This document shows, one piece after another, positions 1 to 10,028 of a stretch of DNA of 64,000 bases (positions are counted from its first letter, which is position 1; each line of letters begins with the position of its first letter). Made by a program: the position numbers and the translations under genes. This stretch comes from Pyxicephalus adspersus (lineage: Eukaryota; Chordata; Amphibia; Anura; Pyxicephalidae), in the NCBI RefSeq assembly GCF_032062135.1, contig NC_092866.1, forward strand, positions 30,699,819 to 30,763,818. Reading direction: 5' to 3'. The notes beneath the pieces were generated by a model that was not told where the DNA came from, did no database searches, and saw only the letters and a program-made list of their open reading frames with translations.

Positions 1-275
1 CCCCCCCAGTTTTGGTCTTATAGTCCGAAAAATACGGTATATTTTATTTTAAGATTACATTGTTGTCTATTATTTCAATATTTTTTTTAAACTATTATTT
101 ATCAATATGTATTATATTAAAATTTTTTATTATAATATAATAAATAAATATAATTATCATACCTGGGAGTTAATCCTAAGAATTAACGGCCCACATTATA
201 AACAAAAATTTCTATGCAAAAAAAATAGTGTTTTTTTTGCATAAAAAAACTGACAGAATTAGATCATAAGATAAG
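1..275. repeat. AT-rich fragment of a TTAA-type element
   Basis: This AT-rich stretch matches, in inverse orientation, the left arm of the element at 8001-8889. Shared landmarks are a motif reading taattatcatacctggg, a run around caaaaatttctatgcaaaa, and a closing ctgacagaattaga. A third copy of the same stretch ends at the gap at 55441. The outer end of this copy runs off the window, and its inner end lacks the usual ctaggggg terminus, so it is truncated. No coding potential is seen. Confidence 0.6.
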
Positions 276-942
276 CTTGTGGTTGCCTTTTGCAATCCTG
301 CACAACTTGTTAAGTTTTACATGTATTCTTTCCAGTGGACTCTTGGATCAACATATAAGTACATAATATGTTAGGAAGGCTTTTTGTGTGAGCACTATAA
401 CTTTCAGAAGTGATTGGTTGTAAACATATTCACCATGCATCCTACTCTGCCATCAGCCTGTCACGCTCCCCATGGTCATTTTTATGATTTTATAGCTAAT
501 ATAAAATCATTTAAGTTTGATTTCAATGTTTAGCCATAAATTCCAATGGAAATAGACTGGTCTGTCAGGCCACATGTTACAGGCAATGGGGGCAGGGTAA
601 AACCTAAAGGGACAGTGTAAACAGACATATTCACCCAGGAGAGAGAGAGATGACCAAGAGATGAATCTGGGACGTAGAGAGGTGGAGCAAGCAGAACAGA
701 TGGCAAGACAAGATGAAAAGTCCAACTGAGAATGGACAGAGGACAATGTACTTTCATCTGGAATTTTCCTTGCATCTATTTTGAAATGAACTGGCAGAAC
801 ACAGACTTAATTAGCTAAATCAGGTCATTGCAGGTAGTCCAGGAACAAAAGACTGATTCGCCTCTATGGTTGTCAAAAAATATTTTTTTCCTACTATGTA
901 GCTTATTTGTTTTTTTTTTTTGCCTTTTTCTTGAAGAGACTT
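276..942. other. No gene recognised
   Basis: I see no supportable gene. Short open frames on the minus strand at 507-775 lack any recognisable domain. A stretch near 640-770 (gaggtggagcaagcaga and following) loosely resembles 37725-37850, so part of it may be an old dispersed repeat. Confidence 0.5.
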
Positions 943-1707
943 TTAACCACCTGGGCGGTTACCCCGAGCCTGGTTCGAGGTAAGAAAACTTGCAAGAAAA
1001 TCTTTAAATAATATATATATAATTGTATTATATATATATATTATATTATATAAGATACTGTACAGTTACATTACATTATACACTTTTTTTGGACATATTT
1101 CGTTGAGTTATGCCTAAGAATTATAGCCTACAATCTAAAAATGTAACGATTTTTGCATGGAAATACATAAAGAATTAGAACGCTCGGCGTTCGCGTACGC
1201 ATCCCTGGGCGATTCCTGATGAGGTTGGTGCGTGGACCTGTCGACGGGGATCGTAGCGGGAGATTCAAATATTTTGTATTGGATTCAATACAAACTCCTG
1301 TATCCAATACAATATAAAATAATACAAAATATATTTATGTGTTTTTATCTATAGGTATGTGACGTTGGTCTCTGTTTTAAAATTTACCACACTAGGGATG
1401 TGTTTTAGAAAAATATAGTACTATACAGTATACAGAATTATTGCATTTTCAGTATTTTTGATTTATTTATGCATTCTTGTTTAAGCTAATTTTTGTGTTT
1501 TTTATTTAGTTTTATGGTAAAGTTAATTATTTTTTTTGCATGATTGTGTGTTTCAGACTTTATTATTTTCAGGATATCTACTAGATCCTTGTTTGGCCAT
1601 ATTTCTGTAAGTTACAGGTCTACAATAAAAAAAATAAAACTCATGAAAAACAGTGTACCGCTTTTGGTACAGAAATCCAGACATTAGTGAAACGCCCCGG
1701 AGGTTAA
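943..1707. mobile_element. TTAA-flanked non-autonomous element (piggyBac-like MITE)
   Basis: The element is bounded by TTAA at 943-946 and 1704-1707. The ends are imperfect inverted repeats: ttaaccacctgggcggtta on the left, and the reverse of gaaacgccccggaggttaa on the right. TTAA duplication is the hallmark of piggyBac-type transposition. Just inside the right end is a motif (accgcttttggtacagaaat) that recurs, inverted, inside the element starting at 45174, so the two belong to one family. There is no open frame for a transposase. The interior holds AT-rich sequence and a short GC-rich patch near 1180-1260. Confidence 0.65.
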
Positions 1708-2300
1708 AAATAGTGTTTGTTTTGTCTAGTAGCTACATCCTAGTTGCTGATTTCCCCTGGCCAAGGGCTCACCCTTGGCTGGTGAAACAAGCGGCTGGGA
1801 ATAAGTGCGTTACAAAACCCAGGAGATTGAAAACAAACAGATAAATCTTTGAAGTAAGTACAAACTGTAAGTAAACTTTTATAACTATCTGAAATTAATA
1901 AATATTGTAACTGGGAAGATGAGTGACAGCAAGGTGGAAGGTTTTGTTTATTGGCATATGTATGCACAAATGGAGCAAAAACTGCAAGGTGAATACTAGT
2001 GTTGGTCGAATAGCTCACTATTCGATTCGTCAGCTATTTGCTCGAATAGAGCAAAATTATTCGGGTGGTCGAATGTCAAATTCGAACACCAATAAAGTCA
2101 ATGGGGGAAAAATTTTTCAGGACTGTATAGAGCTTCTACAGCCTCCAAACACATGTAAAAAGATACATTATAAAAGGATACATAAAAAGATACATATTAA
2201 AAAGATACATTATAAAAGGATACATAAAAAGATATATAACACTATTACATACCCCTGTACCTCACATGAATATTAAAGAGCACCTGTCACATCAGTATTA

Positions 2301-2731
2301 GGCTAAAGCTAGGTACACACTTCCAATAATTATCATTAAGGAAAGGAATGATTACGACTGATCAACGACTATGCAGGATTGTACTTGAACAATCATATTG
2401 TGCACAATTCTGTACATGCTGTAACAATATGATCGTTCATATTCCACCAACAGTGTCCACACTCTAGATACAATCGTTTGAACGATGCAGGGAGTGACAT
2501 GTAAAGAGAAAATGTACCACAGAAACATGCACGATCACTGAACGACTGTACACACGATAGATAGTAAACGATCTTTGGCCAATCAGATTCGCCGTGGCGG
2601 TCGTTTATTTCCAACAACAATCCTCATTCGTCGGCGTTATTGGTCAATTTTTTAGAACGATTTTTGGCCAATCGGTTGTTCGTCGGTCGTTTCTAACGAT
2701 AATTATTGGACGTGTGTACACAGCTTTAGTC
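2301..2731. mobile_element. Harbinger-type MITE nested in the hAT element
   Basis: The termini are inverted repeats: ggctaaagctaggtacacac on the left and the inverse of gtgtgtacacagctttagtc on the right, each followed by ccaataattatc-like sequence. The same terminus opens the Harbinger transposase element at 21653. Both left ends follow a TTA triplet, the target preferred by PIF/Harbinger, but the right flank here is not TTA. The interior is a set of short repeats built from gaacgat-like words and is non-coding. It is a likely passenger mobilised by the transposase of the 21653 family. Confidence 0.7.
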
Positions 2732-3005
2732 TACACGGACTATTTCCCTAGCGTTTAACCTGAGGCTTTTAAAGCCTATGTTTGTAGTCCCCATGCATTC
2801 CAATTGGCTAATCTACACCAGGATGTTTCCTTCAGGCACGTATTTGAGCTTTATCTTAAACGTTGCTTGCAATGTTTAAAAAAATTAAAACGCTGGATAA
2901 ACGCAGGAAAACACTTCTATTGAACTCAATGGAGACTTTTACAAGCATTTTTAAGCTTTTCATGAAAGCTTCTATACGAAAACAATGGGGGCTTTATTAA
3001 ATCAA
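2732..3005. repeat. Dispersed repeat module, inverse of 7680-7985
   Basis: This block reads as the reverse complement of 7680-7985. Shared stretches include cccatgcattccaatt, the caggatgtttccttcaggca segment, and the cttaaacgttgcttgcaa palindrome-like core. It contains several short mirror repeats (aaaacaatgggggc and similar). It is non-coding. Confidence 0.6.
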
Positions 3006-3475
3006 TATTGTGACAGGTGCTCTTTAATGTTGATGTGACAGGTCCCCATTAATTTGATGTGACAGGTCCCCTTTAATATTCATGTGACAGGTTCCCTTTA
3101 TTATTCATGTGATAGGTGCCCTTTTTTATTCATGTGACAGGTCCCCTTTAAATTCATGTGACAGGTGCTCTTTAATATTTATGTGAAAGGTCCCCTTTAT
3201 TATTCATGTGACAGGTCCCCTTTAAATTCATGTGACAGGTGCTCTTTAATATTTATGTGACAAGTCCCCTTTAATTTTCCTGTGAGAGGTCCCCTTTAAT
3301 ATTCATGTGACAGGTCCACTTTAATATTCATGTGACAGGTCCACTTTAATATTCATATGACAGGTCCCCTTTATTATTCATGTGACAGGTCCCCTTTGTT
3401 ATTCATGTGACACATTCTCTTTAATATTGATGTGACAGGTGCTCTTTAATTTTCATGTGACAGGTCCCCTTTATT
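3006..3475. repeat. Minisatellite, about 25-bp unit
   Basis: About 18 degenerate tandem copies of a unit resembling atgtgacaggtcccctttaat are present. Units vary at gtcccct/gtgctct and attcat/atttat. Inverted single copies of the unit lie on the other side of the nested Harbinger MITE (near 2262-2297), and again at 14800-14880 in the second copy of this hAT family, so the array expanded inside the transposon. There are no Cas genes and no spacer structure, so it is not a CRISPR. Confidence 0.85.
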
Positions 3476-3499
3476 AGTATATATATGTATATATGTGTG

Positions 3500-3785
3500 T
3501 ATATAATTTCCTCGCCCCAGCCAATCACAGAGCAGTAGAGGTGATGAATGGAGATACATATCCCCATTGAACCTCTTTTGCCCTGGTATCGCCTCAGGTT
3601 ACAGCTTATTGAAGGCACATGCTTCCAATTAACTTTAACCTCAAAGGTCCCACGATCTGGGGATCCCACAATAACATTATGATTCATAATGTCATTGTCG
3701 GATAACCTGTAAAAAATAAAAAAAAAAATAGGTAAAATAAAAACACCCACTAATAAATTAATATTTTTTAAACTTTTATTCTGGA
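3500..3785. repeat. Copy 1 of a 270-bp duplicated segment
   Basis: This segment, beginning tataatttcctcgcccc and running through the catgcttccaattaac and aatgtcattgtcggataacc stretches, is repeated almost verbatim at 3897-4165. Copy 1 lies inside the hAT element and copy 2 just outside its target duplication. A more diverged relative is at 7320-7570 (agccaatcacaaagcgctag). It has no coding frame with family similarity. Confidence 0.75.
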
Positions 3786-3896
3786 ATTTTTGCAGTCGGG
3801 TCTATCCGAATTCAAACAGCCATATTCAGGTCGAATATAAGGACAACCCGAATTCAAACACCAACACTAGTGAATACGCCTGTGACAGTTAAGATA

Positions 3897-4165
3897 TATA
3901 ATTTCCTCGCCCTAGCCAATCACAGAGCAATAGAGGTGATGAACGGAGATACATATCCCCATTGAACCTCTTTTGCCCTGGTTACAGCTTATTGAAGGCA
4001 CATGCTTCCAATTAGCTGTAACCTCAAAGCTCCCACGATCCGGGGATCCCCCAATAACATTATGATTGATAATGTCATTGTCGGATAACCTGTAAAAAAA
4101 ATTAAAAAAAACAAAACCAAAAAAAAACACCCACTAATATATTAATTTTTATTTTTAAACTTTTT
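3897..4165. repeat. Copy 2 of the 270-bp duplicated segment
   Basis: This is a direct repeat of 3500-3785, differing mainly by loss of about 15 bases (tatcgcctcaggt). It sits immediately to the right of the hAT target duplication and immediately to the left of the CR1 sequence. Confidence 0.75.
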
Positions 4166-4364
4166 TTTCGCCCTTCTGGAATCTCACATGTGGAATTTCA
4201 CATTGGAGATCTGGAGAAGCACATTGCAACACTAAAATCACTGGATTAGTAGTTGATGGCTTAGATGTGGAGGGTGGAGAGGTAATAAGGATGAACATGT
4301 AGGGAGCTGGGTTACTGTAGGTAAAGGGAGTGGTAAGGGCTCCCAGAAAAAGAAGGTCAGCCCT

Positions 4365-4990
4365 GTGTTTAGGCACTCTAACCAATTTGCAAAGCTATGT
4401 GAAGGTGTTACTGCTATCCCTAACAGCCAGGAGAGCAACCCATCTAGTAGGGGTGGGGAAGGCAATGCAGGAAGGCATAGACAATTGGTTTTCATAGGGG
4501 ATTCTATGATCAGGAAGACTAATAGAATATTTTGTCTCCTGGACCTTTCAACCAAATAGTTTGCTGTATCCCTGGTTGCCAGGGTTTGGCATGTGGTTAA
4601 CCAAGTAGACAAATTACTGGGAGGGGCTGGGCATGACCCAGCTTTCTTGGTCCATGTTGAAACCAATGACAAAAAATATGGAAGATGAAGGATCCTTAAA
4701 AATCAGTTTAAAGAACTAGGTTTCAAGTTGAAGGAAAGGACTTCCAAGGTTATATTACCTGGAATATTGCCTGTGCCATGTGTTAACAGAGGAAAGGTAG
4801 AGGGAGCTTAAACAACAAAACACATGTCTTAAGAACACTGAGCTGACTTTTCATTGGGGTACAACCTTTATGCCAGAGATGGTTTGCACCTAAATGGATA
4901 GGGGTCTGCTGTGCTATGGGAAAAATTTAGGGGAATGGTGGACGGATATTCAAACTAGGACAGAGGGGGGTGGGACAGTTAAATAAGGTG
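4365..4990 (+). pseudogene. CR1 ORF1 remnant with SGNH/esterase domain
   Basis: The broken frame reads IGDSMIR at 4494-4514 (block I nucleophile serine), then VHVETND near 4650 (in place of the usual VHVGTND, block III), and RDGLHLNG near 4875-4898 (block V, catalytic Asp and His). That spacing is characteristic of the esterase-like domain found in ORF1 of many CR1 elements, thought to help the ORF1 protein interact with lipids or other partners. In-frame stops follow the first block and interrupt the centre. A homologous remnant, also with a GDS block, lies at 61414-61990 on the minus strand. Confidence 0.75.
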
Positions 4991-5027
4991 GCAGAAAGAT
5001 CAGACAGGGGTCAACCACTAGTGGAGG

Positions 5028-6250
5028 GTGGATTGGGGATATTTGGAGGGGGGGATTATGGATAAAAATAAGGAGTTTCCCATGTTACACACTAACATTG
5101 GATTGCACAGTACTAATTGTACTGAAAGACAAAAGGATTTGGCAAACAGTGCTGTTAAATGCAGCAATGGTTTAAAGAGCCTGTTCAGCAATGCTAGAAG
5201 TCTGGCAAACAAAAAAGGGGAGTTGGAAGCCTTAATGAATGAAGAACATTATGACTTAGTTGGTATTGCTGAATCCTGGCTTTGTTCTTCAAATGACTGA
5301 GCTGTCAGAATCCTGGTTAAATTATCTATCGTATAGACAGTCAAACAAAAAAGGTGGTGGTGTGTGTATGCAAAAGGTGATCTGAAAGTGAAAGAATAAA
5401 TTGTTGATGGAGCAAGTGATGAGGTTGAAACATTATGTGTGGCGTTGAATATGGGGATGCATAATATATAGTTAATTTTTGGAGTCTGCTTTAGGCCCCA
5501 GTGCCAAGGACGAAATAGAGAATCAACTACTAGCACAGGCAGAAAAGGCTGCAAAAGCTGGCAATGTTTTAATAATGAGAGATTTTAACTACCCCAACAC
5601 TGACTGGAGGTAATGGCACCAGATGAACAGCAAAAGGGAGGAAACTATGAATTTATTACAAGATAATTTTATGGTTCTGTATATAAAAGCCCCAACTAGA
5701 AATGATACTCTGCTGTACCTAGTTTTTTTTATAACAATGAAAAGCTTATACCCAATGTGCATATAAAAGGTAATCTAAGTAGCAGTGACAATTATATAGT
5801 TTCATTTAATGTAAGCTGTAAACAGGAAGCAAAAATAGGAAAGATAAAAATATTCAAGAGAGCATTTTTACTAATAATAAGTTTGGCTCTCTGTGATTTG
5901 GACTGGAAGGGAATATTGTCCTCAAAGAACACAGAACAGAAATAGGAATGTTTCAAGTCTGTTCTACACAAACACACTGAAAATATATTCCAATGGGTAA
6001 TAAGTATAAGAGCAATTAAACCCTATGTGGCTCACAGCAAATGATAAAAAACGCATAAAGAACAAGAAAAGGGCATCCAAAAAATATAAAAATAAAGGAT
6101 CCCCTTCATCATTTAAAAACGATAAAGAATACAACTAAAAATGTAAAAAAGGAGATAAAAAGTGCAAAACTTCAAAATGAAAGACCGATTGCAAAGGAAA
6201 GTAAGGCAAACCTCCAATTTTTAAAAATATATTAATAGCAAAAAATCAGA
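5028..6250 (+). pseudogene. CR1 ORF2 endonuclease domain remnant
   Basis: The APE-type endonuclease that nicks target DNA for target-primed reverse transcription is recognisable from LFSNARSLANKKGELEAL (5178-5231) and IAESWLCSS (5263-5289), followed in other frames by a YTLFRKD-like block that is partly lost. A DFNYPNTDW motif follows near 5580-5610, where the usual G of GDFN is R, and then APTRNDTLL near 5692. Frameshifts near 5290, 5440 and 5630 break it. Sequence after 5750 matches the minus-strand copy at 60500-60830. Confidence 0.8.
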
Positions 6251-6419
6251 TCAGAGCATGTAGGCTCCTTAAAAGATGGCTCTAGGTTGGTAACTGGGGA
6301 TTAAGAAAAGGGTGATTTACTAAACACTTTTTTAGCTCTGCCTACAGAAAGGAAAATGGGAGCTGAAGCCCAAATTGCTAATAGCAATGTCACAGCCTTA
6401 AATGAGCCACAATGGTTCA

Positions 6420-6674
6420 AAATTGATATGATTAAGAAACAGTTGGGCAGAAGTTGACAAAGCACCAGGACCTGATGAATTACATACACGTGTCCTCAAA
6501 GAGCTGAGCTCAGTTATTTCAAAGCCACTGTTTCTAATTTTTAGAGACTCTTTAATCACTGGCATGGTATCAATAGATTGGCCTAAGGCTATAACATTCA
6601 GAGTTGGAAAGGTCCTAGAGAGTTTAATAAAGAACCACATGGAGGAGTTTCTGATAGAAAATAATATTATAAGT
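6420..6674 (+). pseudogene. CR1 reverse transcriptase, N-terminal piece
   Basis: The frame reads KAPGPDELHTRVLKELS (near 6454-6510), then ITGMVSIDWPKA, the standard fingers region of CR1 reverse transcriptase, ending at FLIENNII before the hAT insertion. The frame resumes at 9298 with GSQHRFKKEQSYETNLL, the expected next residues, which ties the two pieces into one ancestral copy. Confidence 0.85.
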
Positions 6675-7679
6675 CAGTGATTTTGAATCGGTGTGCCGTG
6701 AGAGATGTTCAGGTGTACCGTAAAAAATTATCAAAGTCAGGGGTGGATCGACATGGCTACGCAAGTCGATCGCAGAGCCCTGGCTCCGCCCACTCATGTC
6801 AGCAAGGGTTGCCATAGTTCCTCACTTGTGGTAGTACAGGACCCATAGTGTGACAAAGGGATACAGAGGCTGCTCTCTCTCTCTCTTTCAATATGCGAGT
6901 CATATTGCACCTTAGCTAGTAATTATTTTTATGTATATTCTTATAAATTGAAGGCATATACTTGTTTTCTTTCCCTGTATCCAGTATCCGGATTTCTAGC
7001 GGTTGTTAAAATTCTAACTTTCAGGGGATCCAAGTATACACTCCTTTTTTGTAGAGTTGCTGCTACATGGGTACGTGTAGCCCTGGAGGAGCTGTAGTAT
7101 GTGTTACAGATACAGAACACATGTCACAGTTTCCCTAGGTCTGCAGGTGTAATCAGGGGAGCGGAGCTGTCAGCATAGCAGAGCTACGCTGATTGCTCTG
7201 CTCCCTGATTGGAAAGGGAAATCCTGATGATGCTTGAGCTGTCATCAGAGTTTCCTATTTCTCAGCCAATCACAGATGAATGGGGACAAGTCTCCCTATT
7301 CAAGTCTAGTGCTGAATGGCAGAGAAAAGGAAAACCTCAGCCAATCACAAAGCGCTAGAGGTGAATGGAGAACCTTGTACTCAATTAACCCCTAGTGCCC
7401 GGGGATCCCTCACTGTCAGAAGGAGTCCCATGGCTGTTGCTCATGTCATGATTGCAGCCGTAGGAATCATCCTGTCATTGGGATAACCTGTAAAACAAAA
7501 AGTTTACACACACACATTTAATAAAATAATTTAACATTAAAGCCTCGTCCAATTTTTCACACATATTTTAACCCTTTCAGGAAATGAGTAAGGGGTTTTG
7601 TGTACCCAGGGTGGGGTGGTGGAGATCTGGGAGTCTCCTTATTAAAGGGGGCTTTCAGATTCCAAAGTCCTGCTAAAAA

Positions 7680-7985
7680 CGCTTATAAAAGCCCCCATTG
7701 TTTTCAATGGAAGCTTTCATAAAAAGCTTAAAAACGCTTGAAAAAGCCTCCATTAAGTTCGATGGGGGCGTTTTTCAGGGTTTTTGGGCTTTCTCCCGCG
7801 TTCACCCTGTGTTTTAAATTTTTTAAACGTTGCAAGCAACGTTTAAGATATAGCTCATAAACGTGCCTGAAGGAAACATCCTGGTGTAAATTAGTCCATT
7901 GGAATGCATGGGGATTTCAAACATGGGCTTTAAGAGCCTCAGGTTAAATGCTGGGAAAACAGTCCGTGTAGACTAAGCCTTAATC
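7680..7985. repeat. Dispersed repeat module, inverse of 2732-3005
   Basis: This is the reverse-complement counterpart of 2732-3005, with the cctgaaggaaacatcctgg and ggaatgcatggggat stretches. It includes a self-complementary stretch around aaacgttgcaagcaacgttt. It is non-coding. Confidence 0.6.
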
Positions 7986-8000
7986 TGCAAAAGGGTCATT

Positions 8001-8889
8001 TTAATCCCCCTAGCGTTCTAATTCTTTCAGTTTTTTGATGCAAAAAGTGATCATATTTTTTTTGCATAGAAATTTTTGTTTATATTGTGGGCCTGTAATT
8101 CTTAGGATTAACTCCCGGGTATGATAATTATATTTATTAATTATATTATAATCATAAATTCTAATATAATACATAATTATAATAATTTAAAAAAATAATG
8201 AAATAATACCGGTAGACGGCAATGTAATCTTAAAATAAAATATAAAATTAAAAATGTACTTTTATTTTTATTTCATGTTGTGTGGTGTTTTTGTACTGTA
8301 AAAACCATTTAAAAGCAAATTAAATTGTAATCTGCTTTTAAATTTCCTTCCCAGACACACCCCCAATACATCACCACTCACATCATCCTCCCAGGTGATG
8401 TGAGTGCCTGCTCACACAGATGCTGGAGCTGCTGCTGCTCGCATCTCCAGAGAGATGCACAGCACAATGCAGGACTTCTGCATTGTGCTTCACATCTCAC
8501 TGCAGATGCCAGCAGCAATAGCAAATTCCGGGGGTGACCAACCCCGGAATTTGCTATTGCTGCTGGCATCTGCAGAGATGTGAAGCACAATGCAGAAGTC
8601 CTGCATTGTGCTGTTCATCTCTCTGGAGATGCAGGCAGTGGCATGGCCGGGACCCGGGTGGTATTTAAAAGCAGATTACTCAGTAATCTGCTTTAGAATT
8701 TCCCGCCTGGCCACACCCCCCGACGGACCGGCGCCCCGGCTTCACAGCAGGACCATCGGATAGCCGCTGGAGCGTGGAGCAAAGGTAAGGGGGGCTCTTA
8801 AAGTTACCCTGAGTGTGACTCAGGATTACCGCTTTTTGCATGTAAAAGCCACCCCGAGTGTGACTCGGGATTACCGCTAGGGGGGTTAA
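8001..8889. mobile_element. TTAA-flanked element with CCCCCTAGCG termini
   Basis: TTAA at 8001-8004 and 8886-8889 flank the termini ccccctagcg and its inverse cgctaggggg, a 10-bp perfect inverted repeat. The left arm is AT-rich and shared with 1-275 and 55261-55440. The right arm (foldback, atttaaaagcagattac palindrome, GC-rich tail with gagtgtgactcggg) is shared with 27880-28429. TTAA duplication implies piggyBac-type mobilisation. No transposase is encoded here. Confidence 0.75.
8440..8635. repeat. Long foldback (inverted repeat) inside the TTAA element
   Basis: Two arms of roughly 90 bases, 8445-8533 and 8535-8632, are near-perfect reverse complements. The left arm runs from a gagatgcacagcacaatg segment to caaattccgggggt. 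The right arm runs from accccggaatttg to the cattgtgctgttcatctc segment. There is almost no loop. Within each arm is a smaller hairpin (caatgcag-gactt-ctgcattg). A transcript through it would form a long hairpin. Related but shorter structures are at 28020-28190 and 55000-55110. Confidence 0.8.
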
Positions 8890-9289
8890 AGTAGAACTAA
8901 AGTAAAAAATAAATAAAAAATTGTATTGTGCCATACATGTTTATGCTGTTATGCAAGGTAAACAATATATATTTTAAATATAAAGTATACTCGGTATATA
9001 TATAAATAAATATATGTTTAACATTTTTATTGTTGGTAGATCATGACTTGACTTGATCATTTTAAAAGTAGCTCGCAAGCCAAAAAAGTGTGGGCACCCC
9101 TGACCCAAGTCTTCTAAACAGGCCCAGGTTTCGCAGTGAGTATAAATAAATTGAGAAACTATACTGTCATTATATATTCTGTATTAGGCTACAGAGTGTC
9201 ATTTTGTAACGTTTTTGGTTTGTGGTGTGCCGCAGGATTTTTTCAATGTAAAATATGTGCCGTGGCTCAATAAACGTTGAAAAGCATTG

Positions 9290-9918
9290 TTATAGGTGGC
9301 AGTCAGCATAGATTCAAAAAAGAACAAAGTTATGAAACAAATTTACTTTCTTTTTTTGAGGAAGTAAATAAACAGGTAGACAGTGGAATAGCAGTTGATA
9401 TAGTGTACTTGCTAAAGCATTTGACACTGTACACAGTTATTATGTAAGTTAGGGTCAATAGGCTTACAAATGCCAATCTGAAAATGTAGAAAACTGGCTT
9501 AAAGACTGCATCCAGAGAGTAGTGAATAATGATTCATACTCTGAATGGCCGAAGGTTATTAGTGGTGTACCCCAGGGTTCAGTGTTGGGACCATTACTGT
9601 TTAACATCTTTATAAATTATATAGAGTTTAGGATTCAAAGTACCATTTTTGAGTTTGCAGATGGCACCAAAGTATGTAATGGAATGGGGTCCTTACAGGA
9701 TTTCTATAATCTTCAAGCAGACCTGGATGTACTGTTTGAATGGGCAACCGAGTGGCAAATGACATTTAATTTTGAGAAATGTAAAGTTATGCATGCTTCA
9801 TAGTGTCTAGGGGGGGATACATTTGGGGGAGTCAGAAATTGAAAAGCATCTGGGGGTTCTGGTAGATCATAGACATAATAATAGAATGAAATGCAATATC
9901 AACAGCAAAGTAGAGAAA
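9290..9918 (+). pseudogene. CR1 reverse transcriptase, central piece
   Basis: This is a continuation of the RT interrupted by the hAT insertion. It reads KQVDSGIAVDIVY, then GVPQGSVLGPLLFNIFINYI (near 9560-9620), then FEFADGTKV, where the catalytic F/YADD box has decayed to FADG, and ends with HLGVLVDH and a MKCNIN stretch. The frame is open from 9522 to 9803. The copy then stops abruptly next to L1 sequence at about 9919. The expected continuation (RGIERCGDGDIILPLYKAL) is found only at 28430. Confidence 0.85.
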
Positions 9919-10028
9919 GGGGGGCGTGGTCACGCTATGGAGGCTTAAGTTTTTGTTAGCTCTGTGCAGCCGGCGGCTCCTACTCAGTCTGGTCACCCCG
10001 CTACGATTTCTCGTGACTCATCCGCTCA

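Larger units (their letters stand above)
1997..3869. mobile_element. Non-autonomous hAT-type element with perfect 8-bp target duplication
   Basis: The outer ends are tagtgttggtcgaat and the inverse of attcaaacaccaacacta. It is flanked by the same 8 bases, gtgaatac, at 1989-1996 and 3870-3877. An 8-bp duplication with a TAGTG terminus is the hAT signature. The right end matches the end of the decayed autonomous hAT that stops at 60449, so this is probably a deletion derivative of that family. The interior carries a nested Harbinger MITE, a repeat module shared with 7680-7985 and a minisatellite. It encodes no transposase. The left end is also found, inverted, at 20830-20992. Confidence 0.8.
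4166..6674 (+). mobile_element. CR1 LINE, first piece (ORF1 esterase, endonuclease, start of RT)
   Basis: This is the 5' portion of a CR1-type non-LTR retrotransposon. From left to right it holds an ORF1 remnant with an SGNH/esterase domain, an ORF2 apurinic-like endonuclease, and the start of the reverse transcriptase. It stops at a hAT insertion (duplication at 6667-6674), resumes at 9290, stops again near 9918, and the 3' part is at 28430-29207. Numerous stops and frameshifts, plus a deletion between the endonuclease and the RT near 6240-6420, make it inactive. The same family occurs on the minus strand at 60450-62060. Confidence 0.85.
6738..9102. mobile_element. Second hAT-type element nested in the first
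   Basis: The ends are caggggtgga and the inverse of tgggcacccctg, the CAGGGGTG terminus common in Charlie-like hAT elements. The flanking 8-mers are atcaaagt (6730-6737) and acccaagt (9103-9110), matching at 6 of 8 positions, which is consistent with an old duplication. It encloses the promoter-like repeat at 7260-7570, the repeat module at 7680-7985 and the TTAA element at 8001-8889. There is no open transposase frame. Confidence 0.55.
6675..9289. mobile_element. hAT-type non-autonomous element (outer), inserted in CR1
   Basis: The ends are cagtgattttgaatcggtg and the inverse of gttgaaaagcattg, preceded and followed by ttataagt (6667-6674) and ttataggt (9290-9297): an 8-bp duplication with one mismatch. 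Both arms contain the gtgtgccgtg / gtgtgccgcagg motif typical of this hAT MITE family. Only about 60 bases of the left arm and 190 of the right arm belong to this element. The rest is a second, inner insertion. It has no transposase. Confidence 0.8.

Noticed and set aside
3006..3475. CRISPR-like array
   Set aside because: Contiguous degenerate tandem units without spacers, in a eukaryotic transposon.
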